A program made the position numbers and the translations under genes. A stretch of DNA of 17,900 nucleotides from NCBI RefSeq assembly GCF_946479685.1, contig NZ_CAMLGS010000042.1, forward strand, positions 1-17,900, written 5' to 3'. This document shows positions 1-8,268 of this stretch, piece after piece (within the stretch, counting starts at the first letter, position 1; the number at the start of each line of letters is the position of its first letter). The notes under the pieces were generated by a model that worked only from the letters and a program-made list of their open reading frames with translations, ran no database searches and was not told the origin of the DNA. Source of the DNA: an uncultured Methylotenera sp. (lineage in GTDB: Bacteria > Pseudomonadota > Gammaproteobacteria > Burkholderiales > Methylophilaceae).

Positions 1-2488
1 GCTGTCGATACCTGAGGGCATTACATCGCAAGCGAGTGATAGCCAGAAACGTTATGTGCAGATCATCAGCGCTACCCGCTACTCAGAAGAAGATTTTTGG
101 CATAAGTCTGCACTAGGCCTGTCGCTACATCGCCATTTAAAACAAGATAACGGCATCTCGATAAATGTGGCGTTTAATAACACGTTAGGGCTTTCTACGG
201 TATTTAATCGCGCCATAGAACAGGCTGATGAGCGTGCGATTATGGTATTTGTACATGATGATGTGTGGATAGATGAAGCTAATTTTGGTGATACCTTAAC
301 GGCAGGTTTGGCGCAGTTTGATGTGATTGGGGTGGCGGGCAATAAGCGTAGATTACCCAACCAGCCAGCCTGGCTGTTTATTGATACAGCCATGACTTGG
401 GATGAGCCTGAGTATCTGAGTGGCACCGTATCACACGGCCCACATGCTTTTGGTGAAGATAAGTATTATGGTGAAGTGCCCACAGCATGCGAATTGCTGG
501 ATGGCGTATTTCTTGCTGCAAAAAAATCTGTGCTTGATGCGGTACAGGTCAGGTTTGATCCGCAGTTTGACTTTCATCTGTACGATATAGACTTTTGTCG
601 CAGTGCTAGAGCAGCAGGTTTAAGCTTGGGCACATGGGCTGTCAAGTTAACACACCAGAGCAAAGGTGCTTTTGGTTCGCCACACTGGGCGCAAAAGTGC
701 CAGCTGTATTTAAACAAGTGGGAAAGTGACAGTGCACAGCAAGTCGCGCTGCATGATGCGATGCATGAGGTGATGCAGCTCGCTGACAATAACGAACAGC
801 AAGGGCAATATGAGCAGGCTGCCTTGTTGTATCAGGAAGTCTTGCAGATACAGCCAGACCATGCGGCAGCTAACTATAAACTAGGGATACTAGAGTTTAA
901 CCAAAATGGTGTTGCTACGGCATTGCCAAGGTTTGAAGCCGCAGTGCAGGCACAACCAGAAAACGAGCAATATTGGGTTACCTATATCGATGCACTGATG
1001 CAGTCTGCAGATGTGGCTACAGTACTAGAAGCTTTAGAGCTAGGGCAGAAGTTTGGTTTAACGACAGAAACTGCGCAACTCATTGCGGCAGATTTTCTTG
1101 CGCAGGTGGATGCGCCAGTGCCAGCTGATGCAACGAGCTCTTTGTGCTCTAATGCTGTGATTAAAGAGCATTTAACCGAGGTGTTGAGCACCAATATCAA
1201 TGCTATTGATATGGCATCGTCCAAAAGCAGTGTTTCTCCACTTTTGGATTTGTCAGCGTTTGAGCCCACCATCAATGCTTTGCTAGCTGATCATCAGCAC
1301 AATGAAATTCTGGCGCTGATTTATAAGTCTATTAGCGCTATAAAGCTACAGCCAGAGTTTGTTGGCACTAAAGTGTTTACCCCATATTTTGATCAAGTAT
1401 TAGAAAATATGAATTTTGGGCTTGGTAATATAGTAGCTAGAGAGCGCAAACTTGCCAATATCGTGATTGCTTCTGAGGTGTACGACTATGGCGGTCACAC
1501 CAAAGTAATTCAGGAGATTCTGGCGTCGGTTGATAACCCCATTTTAATCATTACCGATATCTACGACCGGTTTGCAAAGAATCATTTATTTGAGAAAGTT
1601 GCTTCGTCATTTACATGTCCGGTCATGATATTGCCAAGTGAGGCCTACTTAGACAAGGCAAAAAGGTTAGCCGCTTTTATCAATAGTTGTGCAAAAAATG
1701 TATTTGTTCTGACCCATCATGAAGATGCTGTGGCAATTGCAGCATGCCAGAAGGCATTGGATGCCAAATATTACTTTGTGCACCATGCAGACCATAACCC
1801 CGCATTAGGTAATACTGTCGCACATTTTAATCATGTGGATTTATTTGAGCCTATGGCCAAGTTGTGTGCACAAGACCTGAATAAAGCAGTCACTTTTTTG
1901 CCGACCTCTGCCAATGATTTAGGCGCTAAGCAGTTTGCTTATCCTATCCAAGCATTTTCTACGGTGACTGCCGGCTCTGCTGGCAAATTTGTGTTGAGCG
2001 GTGAGCTTAGCTTAGGCAATATAGTGCGAGAATGCCTCAAAACTTGCGGAGGCAAACATTACCACTTTGGCGACTTGTCTGTAGAGCATTTGCAGGCAGT
2101 GCAGGATACGTTAGTACAGTCTTCGATAGACCCTGCCTTATTTGTGTACTTGGGCAACGTGCCATCGCTATGGGAAGGGTTGCGTACGATTGACGCCCAC
2201 ATCTTTATCGGCTCAGCGCCTACCCCTGGTGGAAAATCTAACATGGAAGCAGCGGGTGCTGCGTACCCGTTGCTCGCCTATATACCAACAGATGCGCCAC
2301 GCTATCTTTATGTAGGGGCCGAAGCGCATATTGGTTTAACGTGGGCGACATTGGACGCGCTAGTGTCGGGCTTGGAACAAGTGAAGGCACAACATGCCCA
2401 GCTGTCTCAGCAATCCAGGCAGTTTTATGTAGCAAATTGCTCCAGTGATATGTTTAAACAAAAACTAACACAGTTGTGTGATGCATAA
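1..2488 (+). CDS. Large glycosyltransferase fusion: GT-A domain, TPR module, GT-B-like domain (5' end outside window)
   Basis: Probable glycan-building enzyme of the flagellin glycosylation island. The frame is open from base 2 with no stop, so the GTG at 56, which has no ribosome binding site, is probably internal and the gene starts upstream. Numbered from that GTG, residues 1-230 resemble a GT-A (family 2, StrF-like) glycosyltransferase, with the acidic metal-binding-like motif HDDVWID (D68, D69), LLDGVFLA, and FHLYDIDFC typical of that group. Residues 242-350 form the TPR module shared with three neighbouring enzymes. Residues about 460-810 look like a GT-B transferase: a Gly-rich N-terminal loop (YDYGGHTKV), HHADHNPALG, and a C-terminal PGGKSNMEAAG segment resembling the donor-binding Glu region of GT4-like enzymes. 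Two catalytic domains imply transfer of two sugars or two linkages. Sugar specificity cannot be read from the sequence. Confidence 0.85.
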   Translation, partial: LSIPEGITSQASDSQKRYVQIISATRYSEEDFWHKSALGLSLHRHLKQDNGISINVAFNNTLGLSTVFNRAIEQADERAIMVFVHDDVWIDEANFGDTLTAGLAQFDVIGVAGNKRRLPNQPAWLFIDTAMTWDEPEYLSGTVSHGPHAFGEDKYYGEVPTACELLDGVFLAAKKSVLDAVQVRFDPQFDFHLYDIDFCRSARAAGLSLGTWAVKLTHQSKGAFGSPHWAQKCQLYLNKWESDSAQQVALHDAMHEVMQLADNNEQQGQYEQAALLYQEVLQIQPDHAAANYKLGILEFNQNGVATALPRFEAAVQAQPENEQYWVTYIDALMQSADVATVLEALELGQKFGLTTETAQLIAADFLAQVDAPVPADATSSLCSNAVIKEHLTEVLSTNINAIDMASSKSSVSPLLDLSAFEPTINALLADHQHNEILALIYKSISAIKLQPEFVGTKVFTPYFDQVLENMNFGLGNIVARERKLANIVIASEVYDYGGHTKVIQEILASVDNPILIITDIYDRFAKNHLFEKVASSFTCPVMILPSEAYLDKAKRLAAFINSCAKNVFVLTHHEDAVAIAACQKALDAKYYFVHHADHNPALGNTVAHFNHVDLFEPMAKLCAQDLNKAVTFLPTSANDLGAKQFAYPIQAFSTVTAGSAGKFVLSGELSLGNIVRECLKTCGGKHYHFGDLSVEHLQAVQDTLVQSSIDPALFVYLGNVPSLWEGLRTIDAHIFIGSAPTPGGKSNMEAAGAAYPLLAYIPTDAPRYLYVGAEAHIGLTWATLDALVSGLEQVKAQHAQLSQQSRQFYVANCSSDMFKQKLTQLCDA
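779..1105 (+). repeat. Shared TPR module, copy 1 (inside GT-A/GT-B fusion)
   Basis: Residues 242-350 (numbered from base 56). A canonical TPR helix pair (GQYEQAALLYQEVL, then HAAANYKLG) is followed by ALPRFEAAV and the signature EQYWVTYIDALM, then by LELGQKFGLTTETAQ. The same order of motifs recurs at 4260-4610, 10101-10472 and 10517-10870. TPRs are protein-protein interaction folds, so a docking role is inferred. Confidence 0.85.
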
Positions 2489-2534
2489 GCGTTAGTTCTA
2501 AATATTTAATATGAAGTAGTGATTAGGGTTGTTC

Positions 2535-2993
2535 ATGTCAAAAAACATTCATCCACTCGCCGACTGCCAGTCTGAGCACATCGGTACAGGTACGCAAATA
2601 TGGCAGTTCACCATAGTGCTAGCTAATGCAAGAATAGGCGCTAATTGCAATATCAATGCGCATTGCTTTATCGAAAATGACGTGTTGATTGGCGATAATG
2701 TTACTGTTAAGTGCGGTAACTACCTGTGGGATGGTATTACCATAGAAGATGATGTTTTCATTGGCCCTAATGTCACTTTCACTAATGACCGACATCCAAA
2801 GTCTAAAAATACCGCCTTCAAATTAGAAAAGACCATTGTTTGCAAAGGCGCGTCTATCGGTGGTGGTGCTGTGCTGTTGCCGGGTGTGAGAATTGGTGTC
2901 GGCGCGGTGGTTGGCGCTGGTTCGGTAGTGACAAAAGATGTTGCTGATCATGAGGTTGTGATTGGCAACCCAGCAAAGCCAATGAAAGGCTAG
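2535..2993 (+). CDS. fdtC: Hexapeptide-repeat sugar N-acetyltransferase, FdtC/QdtC-like
   Basis: Predicted left-handed beta-helix acetyltransferase that would use acetyl-CoA to acetylate the 3-amino group of a dTDP-3-amino-3,6-dideoxyhexose, giving dTDP-Fuc3NAc or dTDP-Qui3NAc. Repeating hexapeptide turns run through the whole 152-residue protein ([51 protein letters not shown]). The segment [11 protein letters not shown] matches the loop typical of FdtC-type enzymes, and the C-terminus [10 protein letters not shown] is the usual family ending. The ATG at 2535 is preferred over the TTG two codons earlier. FdtA- and FdtB-like genes lie 4.9 kb downstream in the same direction, which supports the pathway call. 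It has no TPR module, as expected for an enzyme acting on a free nucleotide sugar. A related acetyltransferase of the WbpD/PglD type is the main alternative. Confidence 0.8.
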   Translation: MSKNIHPLADCQSEHIGTGTQIWQFTIVLANARIGANCNINAHCFIENDVLIGDNVTVKCGNYLWDGITIEDDVFIGPNVTFTNDRHPKSKNTAFKLEKTIVCKGASIGGGAVLLPGVRIGVGAVVGAGSVVTKDVADHEVVIGNPAKPMKG

Positions 2994-2999
2994 CATTAA

Positions 3000-5852
3000 A
3001 TGAGTGATCATGTAGATAAATCAAAATTTGAGATTTTTGAGCTAGGGACGGTTGATGACACTGTTGCCAAGTTCGGTGGTGTAAAGTTAAAAGAACAAGT
3101 TACCTATATAACGCCTGCGATTCCCATGTTTGGCGAGTCGTGCGCAAACGCTAATGTATTTGAGCCACACACCTTAATACACCCCGCAATCTATTGTGCA
3201 GTGGTGAGCGATTTCAAGCTGATAGGTGGCGCCGCCTTCCCGATTATTCAAAATAAAAGCATCTGCCATCAATATTTTTCTACGGACTACTGGGAAACCT
3301 CAGAGCAGGCCACATTGAGTTGTTATATCCGGCAAGATCAACACATGATCGGCTATCGTAATATAAAAGAACGACACAGCTACTCATGTAGCATCATCAA
3401 TCTAGTCGGCAATGGGTCATATAACTATGCCCACTGGATGACAGAGTTTTTGCCTCAGCTGGTATTACTTAAGGAAAAAGGAATCGATCTATCCGGCTAT
3501 CAAGTGCTGGTTGATTCAAGATCATACCCCAGTATGTTAGAGGCTCTGTTTTTATTAGGGGTCACAGAAGATCAGCTGATTAAAATAGATGCCATGTCGT
3601 TAAATACCTTCCCTGAGGGGCTGTGGGTAAGCCCCGTGGCAAATATAGTATTTCAGCGACCCAATGCTATTTCTTCAGATGCCTTGCATCAACTAGCTGA
3701 GCCACAGCATGCGACTTTCCACCCGGATGCCTTAATCGCAACTAGGAATGTTTTTTTAGCGTTAGTGGCGCAAGGAAGCTGCGAAGCCGCGCCAGAGAAA
3801 ATTTTCATCAAAAGATTTTCAGGTAGACAATATCATGCGCGATCTGTGGTGAATGAAGCGCTGATACAGGAAAAACTGGAGTCAGAAGGGTTCGTGAGTA
3901 TTGACCCTAGTACTTTAAGTTTTACCGAACAAATTAGGGTGTTTAGCCGGGCAAAGTATATTGTGTCGGCTTCTGGTGCTGCCTTGCTCAATATGATTTG
4001 GGCGCCAGAGGGTGCAAAAGTTATTGTGTTGATGAATGATGCCAAAGTGGTCAATTATTGGTATTTCAGTAATATTGCTTTTGCAGTTGGGCATCAACTG
4101 AGTTACGTACTAGGTAAAGCTGTGCATACTGGGCATTGGAATGATATTAACCATGCGGACTTTGTGATTGACTACCAATGTGTTTGTCTTGCACTGAATG
4201 CGGCTGGGCTTAATGTTGCGTTAGCCGAGACTTTTTCCCAAGAAGCTTTAGATAAATTGTCTGTAACAGATGTATTGCAGTATGCAGTAAAGCTTCAGTA
4301 TGACAGCAGGTATGAGCAGGCAATTGTTGCGTATAAAACTATTTTGGCAAAAGAGCCCAGCCACGCAGAGGCTAATCACCATTTGGGTGTCATCATTGCG
4401 CAGACTGTAGGTGCCATTGATGCGTTGCCCATGCTAGAAGCTGCAATTACAAGCCAGCCCGCGTGTGAGCAGTTCTGGGTGACTTATATTGATGCTTTGG
4501 TGATGTCTGGCGCAATAGCACAAATGATTGATGCATTAATATTGGGATTGAATTTTGGCCTCACCACGATAACTGCAGAAATCTTAGGGCAGGATATTTT
4601 TTCTCAACTGGATATTGCGCAGGTTGGTGAAGATAAAAAGCGATTACTTGCCTTAGTTATGCGCTTAAAGCATGCCAGATTGCTGAATGAAAGGCAGCAG
4701 AAATCTAAACTTAAAGTAGTATTTTTTGTATTGCAAGAAAGTGTGTGGAAGTTAGACTCAGTGTTTCAGGCAATGTTAAGTGACTCCTTGTTTGATCCTG
4801 TCGTATTGGTTTGCCCATGCGTTGCGTTTGAGAATGAAGAAATGCTGACGGAGCTCGATAGTACTTATCGGTATTTTCAGAAAAAAGGCTATCCTGTCAT
4901 TAATTCATATATTCAAGATACGGATAGCTGGGTAGACCTACAGGCACTTGACCCGGATCTAATTTTCTTTACCAACCCACATGGCATTACCCGACCTGAG
5001 TATTATGATATGGCGTATATGAGTTACTTGTCTTGCTACGTACCATATGACCATCAGGTTTCTCAATATAAAGATTATCAAGAACAGTATAACCAGTGCT
5101 TTCATAATGCAATGTGGCAGATATATGTGCCACACGCGGAATCTAAAGATATCTTCACACATACGGCTGCGGCACAAGGTGTCAATGTGGTTGTAACGGG
5201 CTACCCAGCTTGTGAGCCCTATATTGATAGTTTCTTACCGAGTACATCGGCCTGGAAGCCGCAAGATACAAATAAAACCAGATTAATCTGGGCGCCACAC
5301 CATACCATTGACTCCCCTGAGCTGCCGTATTCAAACTTCTTGCAGTATGCAGACTTGTTTCAGCAATTAGCTCAGCAGTATTCAGATGTAGTGCAGTGGG
5401 CATTCAAACCACACCCCATGCTGAAGTCTAGGCTTTATGAGTATGCGGGATGGGGCAAAGAAAAAACCGACGACTATTATGCATTTTGGGAAAACCAGCC
5501 CAACACGCAGTTGGAGAGTGGTGAATACCAGAGTTTATTCATAGAGTCTGATGCGATGATACATGACTGTGGTTCGTTTCTTGCGGAGTACCTATATCTA
5601 AAAAAACCAGTGTTGTATTTGGTTGCGGCGGCTAATATCAAAGATTATCTTAATTCCTTTGGCGTAAAAGCCTTTGATGCTTGTGAACATGCATATACAA
5701 AAGAGGATGTTATTCATTTCATCGATAACTATTCAAGCATATCGATGGTAAAGGTCAATGCATTTTATCAAAATCAGATCGCGCCTTATTTCGATATGGT
5801 TAAACCTTCAGCCAAGATAATAGCTAACATCAAACAGGATTTTGGCCATTAA
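3000..5852 (+). CDS. GT61 glycosyltransferase / TPR module / CDP-glycerol glycerophosphotransferase-like fusion
   Basis: A 950-residue protein with three parts. Residues about 100-400 match GT61 (DUF563) transferases: NYAHWMTEFLPQL (H145), KIFIKRFSGRQYHARSV, LSFTEQIRVFSRAKYIV, then SGAALLNMIWAPEGAKVI. Residues 421-537 are the shared TPR module. Residues about 565-930 resemble the CDP-glycerol:poly(glycerophosphate) transferase family (TagB/TagF type): IWAPHHT (H767, H768), FKPHP (H805), then SDAMIHDCGSFLAEYLYL with KKPVLYL. The HGTPLK-type motif of Gram-positive polymerases was not seen, so transfer of a single glycerophosphate or a related group is more likely than polymer synthesis. A TagD-like cytidylyltransferase two genes downstream could supply the donor. 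The ATG starts 6 bases after the acetyltransferase stop codon, suggesting translational coupling. Domain calls are firm; substrate identities are inferred. Confidence 0.82.
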   Translation: MSDHVDKSKFEIFELGTVDDTVAKFGGVKLKEQVTYITPAIPMFGESCANANVFEPHTLIHPAIYCAVVSDFKLIGGAAFPIIQNKSICHQYFSTDYWETSEQATLSCYIRQDQHMIGYRNIKERHSYSCSIINLVGNGSYNYAHWMTEFLPQLVLLKEKGIDLSGYQVLVDSRSYPSMLEALFLLGVTEDQLIKIDAMSLNTFPEGLWVSPVANIVFQRPNAISSDALHQLAEPQHATFHPDALIATRNVFLALVAQGSCEAAPEKIFIKRFSGRQYHARSVVNEALIQEKLESEGFVSIDPSTLSFTEQIRVFSRAKYIVSASGAALLNMIWAPEGAKVIVLMNDAKVVNYWYFSNIAFAVGHQLSYVLGKAVHTGHWNDINHADFVIDYQCVCLALNAAGLNVALAETFSQEALDKLSVTDVLQYAVKLQYDSRYEQAIVAYKTILAKEPSHAEANHHLGVIIAQTVGAIDALPMLEAAITSQPACEQFWVTYIDALVMSGAIAQMIDALILGLNFGLTTITAEILGQDIFSQLDIAQVGEDKKRLLALVMRLKHARLLNERQQKSKLKVVFFVLQESVWKLDSVFQAMLSDSLFDPVVLVCPCVAFENEEMLTELDSTYRYFQKKGYPVINSYIQDTDSWVDLQALDPDLIFFTNPHGITRPEYYDMAYMSYLSCYVPYDHQVSQYKDYQEQYNQCFHNAMWQIYVPHAESKDIFTHTAAAQGVNVVVTGYPACEPYIDSFLPSTSAWKPQDTNKTRLIWAPHHTIDSPELPYSNFLQYADLFQQLAQQYSDVVQWAFKPHPMLKSRLYEYAGWGKEKTDDYYAFWENQPNTQLESGEYQSLFIESDAMIHDCGSFLAEYLYLKKPVLYLVAAANIKDYLNSFGVKAFDACEHAYTKEDVIHFIDNYSSISMVKVNAFYQNQIAPYFDMVKPSAKIIANIKQDFGH
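4260..4610 (+). repeat. Shared TPR module, copy 2 (inside GT61/glycerophosphotransferase fusion)
   Basis: Residues 421-537 of the host protein. Motif order is RYEQAIVAYKTIL, HAEANHHLG, ALPMLEAAI, then EQFWVTYIDALV and LGLNFGLTTITAE, matching copy 1 position by position. It links two unrelated catalytic domains, as copy 1 does. Confidence 0.85.
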
Positions 5853-5855
5853 TCT

Positions 5856-7382
5856 ATGTGCGGTTTTTTATTCCAGATTTCGGCAACAGCTCCTATCAAT
5901 GAGCTGCTTTTCTCACAAGCGCTTAACTCCATGCGTTGGCGCGGCCCAGATGCGCAGAGTTTGATATCTGAACAGCAGGGCAGGGTTAAGATTGGGCACT
6001 GCCGCTTATCCATTATCGATCCGCTTGCCCGCTCCGATCAGCCTATGCTCTCTAGCTGTGGTCGATATCTGATTGCTTTTAATGGTGAAATTTACAATCA
6101 CTTAAGTTTAAGGCGAGAGTTCGGCTTGCGGTGTAAAACTACATCAGACACCGAAACCATACTGGAAGCCTACGTCAAAATTGGTCAGCAGATCTTCCAA
6201 AAGCTGGAGGGGATGTTTGCTTTGGTCATTTATGATAAACACACAAACAAATGGATCGCCGCCAGAGATGCGTTTGGAATCAAGCCCTTATTTATCTCTA
6301 AGAGTAAAGACAATATCATCTTGTCTTCTGAGGCATCAGCGATTGCACTGATGATTCAGGCCAGTGTTTCGCAACAGTCCATAGCAGAGTGGCGTTTGAT
6401 TCGCCGCCCAATTCCAGGCCAGACTTTTTTTGAAGGGGTGGATGAGATTCTGCCAGGTACTGTTGTTGATAGTGATGGTTACGTGACTAGCCACTGGCAT
6501 TGGGAGCCATCAGAGCACGAATTTAATCAGGAAAAATTCGAAGATTTATTAACCAGATCCGTAAAAGCACATGAGTTAAGCGATGTTGAGAATGTGTCAT
6601 TACTGAGTGGAGGTTTGGATAGTGCCCTTATTTCCGCGTTATCAAGTGTAAAAAAGTGTTATACAGTAGGGCTAGTTGAGAATAATGAGTTTTTAGGTGC
6701 GGAAGACACTGCGCAGTATCTGCAGCGTGATTTAATCAAAGTAAGTTTGCGTGAGGATGAGTTAATAGTGGCTTGGCAATATTTAGCCAAGCTGCGTGGG
6801 GAGCCTATAGGCTTACCAAACGAGGGGTTGATCTATAGTGTCTGCAAGGCAATGAGCCCGAATCAGAAGGTGGTGTTGACGGGTGAGGGGGCTGATGAAT
6901 TACTATTTGGCTATGATGGTATTTATCGATGGGCGTTAGGTAGTGCGCCGCTAGATCCCGTTAGCTTTTTGAGCCGTTATGGATATTCACCTACTGCCGC
7001 TACAGAGCGATTAATCGACTATGTAAGTGATTTGATGCGTAACAAGCAAGCGATTGATTTCGTTGAAGACTTTTTCTATCAGCTACATTTGCCTGGCTTG
7101 CTACGCAGAATGGATTTTGCTTCAATGGCTGCTTCAAAAGAGGCGCGTGTGCCATTTGTGGATAAAGCGCTAGTGGCTTATATGTATCGTCAATCTGCGC
7201 AGATTAAAATTAACGATGAGCATTCAAAAATGCCGCTCAGATTGTTTGCGAAGAAATTAGGGTTGGATGGCGCCTTGAGTAGAAAGAAGATAGGTTTTAG
7301 TGCACAACTAAATCAAGCCGCTTCAAGATATGATGATTATGGCAGTTTTCAAAAGATAGTATTGGAGTCATTAAAATGGTAG
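5856..7382 (+). CDS. asnB: Asparagine synthetase-like glutamine amidotransferase (AsnB family)
   Basis: Class II glutamine amidotransferase fused to an ATP-dependent synthetase domain, 508 residues, somewhat shorter than E. coli AsnB. The protein begins MCGF, giving the Cys2 nucleophile after Met removal. The glutaminase domain shows MRWRGPDAQ, CRLSIID and FNGEIYNHL. The synthetase domain carries the pyrophosphate loop SGGLDSALIS (S251-S256), and GEGADELLFGYDG is also conserved. It starts 3 bases after the preceding gene and overlaps the next by 7 bases, so it belongs to this operon. Members of this family within O-antigen or surface-glycan clusters (for example WbpS-type) are thought to convert sugar carboxylates to carboxamides, which is the preferred reading here. 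Ordinary asparagine synthesis is possible but does not explain the location. Confidence 0.85.
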   Translation: MCGFLFQISATAPINELLFSQALNSMRWRGPDAQSLISEQQGRVKIGHCRLSIIDPLARSDQPMLSSCGRYLIAFNGEIYNHLSLRREFGLRCKTTSDTETILEAYVKIGQQIFQKLEGMFALVIYDKHTNKWIAARDAFGIKPLFISKSKDNIILSSEASAIALMIQASVSQQSIAEWRLIRRPIPGQTFFEGVDEILPGTVVDSDGYVTSHWHWEPSEHEFNQEKFEDLLTRSVKAHELSDVENVSLLSGGLDSALISALSSVKKCYTVGLVENNEFLGAEDTAQYLQRDLIKVSLREDELIVAWQYLAKLRGEPIGLPNEGLIYSVCKAMSPNQKVVLTGEGADELLFGYDGIYRWALGSAPLDPVSFLSRYGYSPTAATERLIDYVSDLMRNKQAIDFVEDFFYQLHLPGLLRRMDFASMAASKEARVPFVDKALVAYMYRQSAQIKINDEHSKMPLRLFAKKLGLDGALSRKKIGFSAQLNQAASRYDDYGSFQKIVLESLKW

Positions 7383-7795
7383 TTGGCTATACAACCGGTG
7401 TATTTGATTTGTTTCATATTGGGCATGTCAATGTATTGAGGAATGCCAAGTCGATGTGCGATCGGCTGATTGTTGGTGTTACTACGGATGAGTTAGTTGC
7501 CTATAAAAATAAAAAGGCCGTGATTCCATATGAAGAGCGGGTGGAAATAGTTAGGGCTTGTAAGTATGTGGATTTAGTCGTGCCACAGCAAAATATGGAT
7601 AAGATGGATGCTTATGATCGCTATAAGTTTGACATGGTGTTTGTTGGGGATGATTGGTATAAATCTGATAAGTGGAAAGAGTTTGACGATGCGTTTACTT
7701 CTAAAGGCGTGCGTGTGGTTTATTTCCCTTATACACAAAACGTCTCTTCCACATTAATCAACGAAACCTTGCTAAAACTTAGAGGCATGGATTAA
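7376..7795 (+). CDS. tagD: Glycerol-3-phosphate cytidylyltransferase-like protein (TagD family)
   Basis: Small nucleotidyltransferase predicted to join CTP and glycerol 3-phosphate into CDP-glycerol. The 139-residue length is close to that of Bacillus TagD. Visible family motifs are GVFDLFHIGHVN (the HxGH nucleotide-binding motif, H14 and H17), VGVTTDELVAYKNKKAVIPYEERVEI in pieces along residues 33-60, VFVGDDWY, and a C-terminal YTQNVSSTLI that replaces the usual RTxGISTTxI. The position of the expected Arg in that last motif is Tyr here, a change worth checking. It overlaps asnB by 7 bases (ATG at 7376, stop of asnB at 7380). The glycerophosphotransferase-like domain of the gene at 3000 is the natural consumer. 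A cytidylyltransferase for another small phosphorylated alcohol cannot be excluded. Confidence 0.8.
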   Translation: MVVGYTTGVFDLFHIGHVNVLRNAKSMCDRLIVGVTTDELVAYKNKKAVIPYEERVEIVRACKYVDLVVPQQNMDKMDAYDRYKFDMVFVGDDWYKSDKWKEFDDAFTSKGVRVVYFPYTQNVSSTLINETLLKLRGMD

Positions 7796-7846
7796 TTATT
7801 TTATTCACCGAACTTTTCATAAAGCTTAATTTAAAAGAGTCCAATC

Positions 7847-8257
7847 ATGTCATTAGAAGACTGCAGAATTATTGAGTTACCCAAGATTCATAATCCACAA
7901 GGGAATCTAACTTTTATCGAAAGCGACTCACAAATTCCTTTTGCGATTCAGCGTGTTTATTATGTGTATGATGTTCCGGGAGGTGCTGAACGTGGGGGGC
8001 ACGCACACAAAGAGTTGCATCAGCTGATTGTCGCCATGTCAGGTAGTTTTGATATTACGCTAGACGATGGTAAAAATAAAAAGACCTTTCACTTAGCGCG
8101 CTCTTATTATGGGCTTTATGTGTGCCCAATGATTTGGCGGGAAATCGATAATTTTTCATCTGGTTCTGTGCTGATGGTATTGGCTTCCAATAAATACACA
8201 GAAGAAGACTATTATCGTAATTACGATGATTTCATGCGAGCCAGGTGGGTGAAATAG
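7847..8257 (+). CDS. fdtA: dTDP-6-deoxy-hex-4-ulose 3,4-ketoisomerase, FdtA/QdtA family
   Basis: Cupin-fold sugar isomerase (136 residues) that moves the keto group of dTDP-4-keto-6-deoxyglucose from C4 to C3, the committed step toward 3-amino-3,6-dideoxyhexoses. The active-site signature [11 protein letters not shown] (R49, H52, H54) followed by [14 protein letters not shown] is characteristic of the family, as are YVYDVPGG before it and the ending [16 protein letters not shown]. FdtA (galacto product, Fuc3N) and QdtA (gluco product, Qui3N) cannot be separated by eye. The next gene is the matching aminotransferase. The dTDP-4-keto-6-deoxyglucose would come from RmlA and RmlB, which are not in the window. 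Confidence 0.88.
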   Translation: MSLEDCRIIELPKIHNPQGNLTFIESDSQIPFAIQRVYYVYDVPGGAERGGHAHKELHQLIVAMSGSFDITLDDGKNKKTFHLARSYYGLYVCPMIWREIDNFSSGSVLMVLASNKYTEEDYYRNYDDFMRARWVK

Positions 8258-8262
8258 GTGGA
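8256..8262 (+). promoter_or_regulatory. Ribosome binding site deciding the fdtB start
   Basis: AGGTGGA, 6 bases before ATG 8269 and overlapping the end of the fdtA stop codon. It supports 8269 over the in-frame GTG at 8245. Confidence 0.7.
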
Positions 8263-8268
8263 AATGTA

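Noticed and set aside
56..58. GTG at 56 as the true start of the first gene
   Set aside because: The frame stays open to base 2 and no ribosome binding site precedes it, so the gene most likely continues upstream of the window.
505..530. Homopolymer runs of seven (As near 520, Ts near 3752 and 12708) as phase-variation switches
   Set aside because: Runs of seven A or T are common in AT-rich DNA, two lie in uninterrupted frames, and none is a long G or C tract typical of slipped-strand switching.
5856..7382. Housekeeping asparagine synthetase
   Set aside because: Possible, but tight packing between a glycosyltransferase and a cytidylyltransferase, with a 7-base overlap, makes a glycan-linked amidation role more likely. 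Not excluded.
8245..8268. GTG at 8245 as the fdtB start
   Set aside because: The AGGTGGA ribosome binding site at 8256-8262 lies after it and fits the ATG at 8269, where the family's N-terminus begins shortly afterwards.
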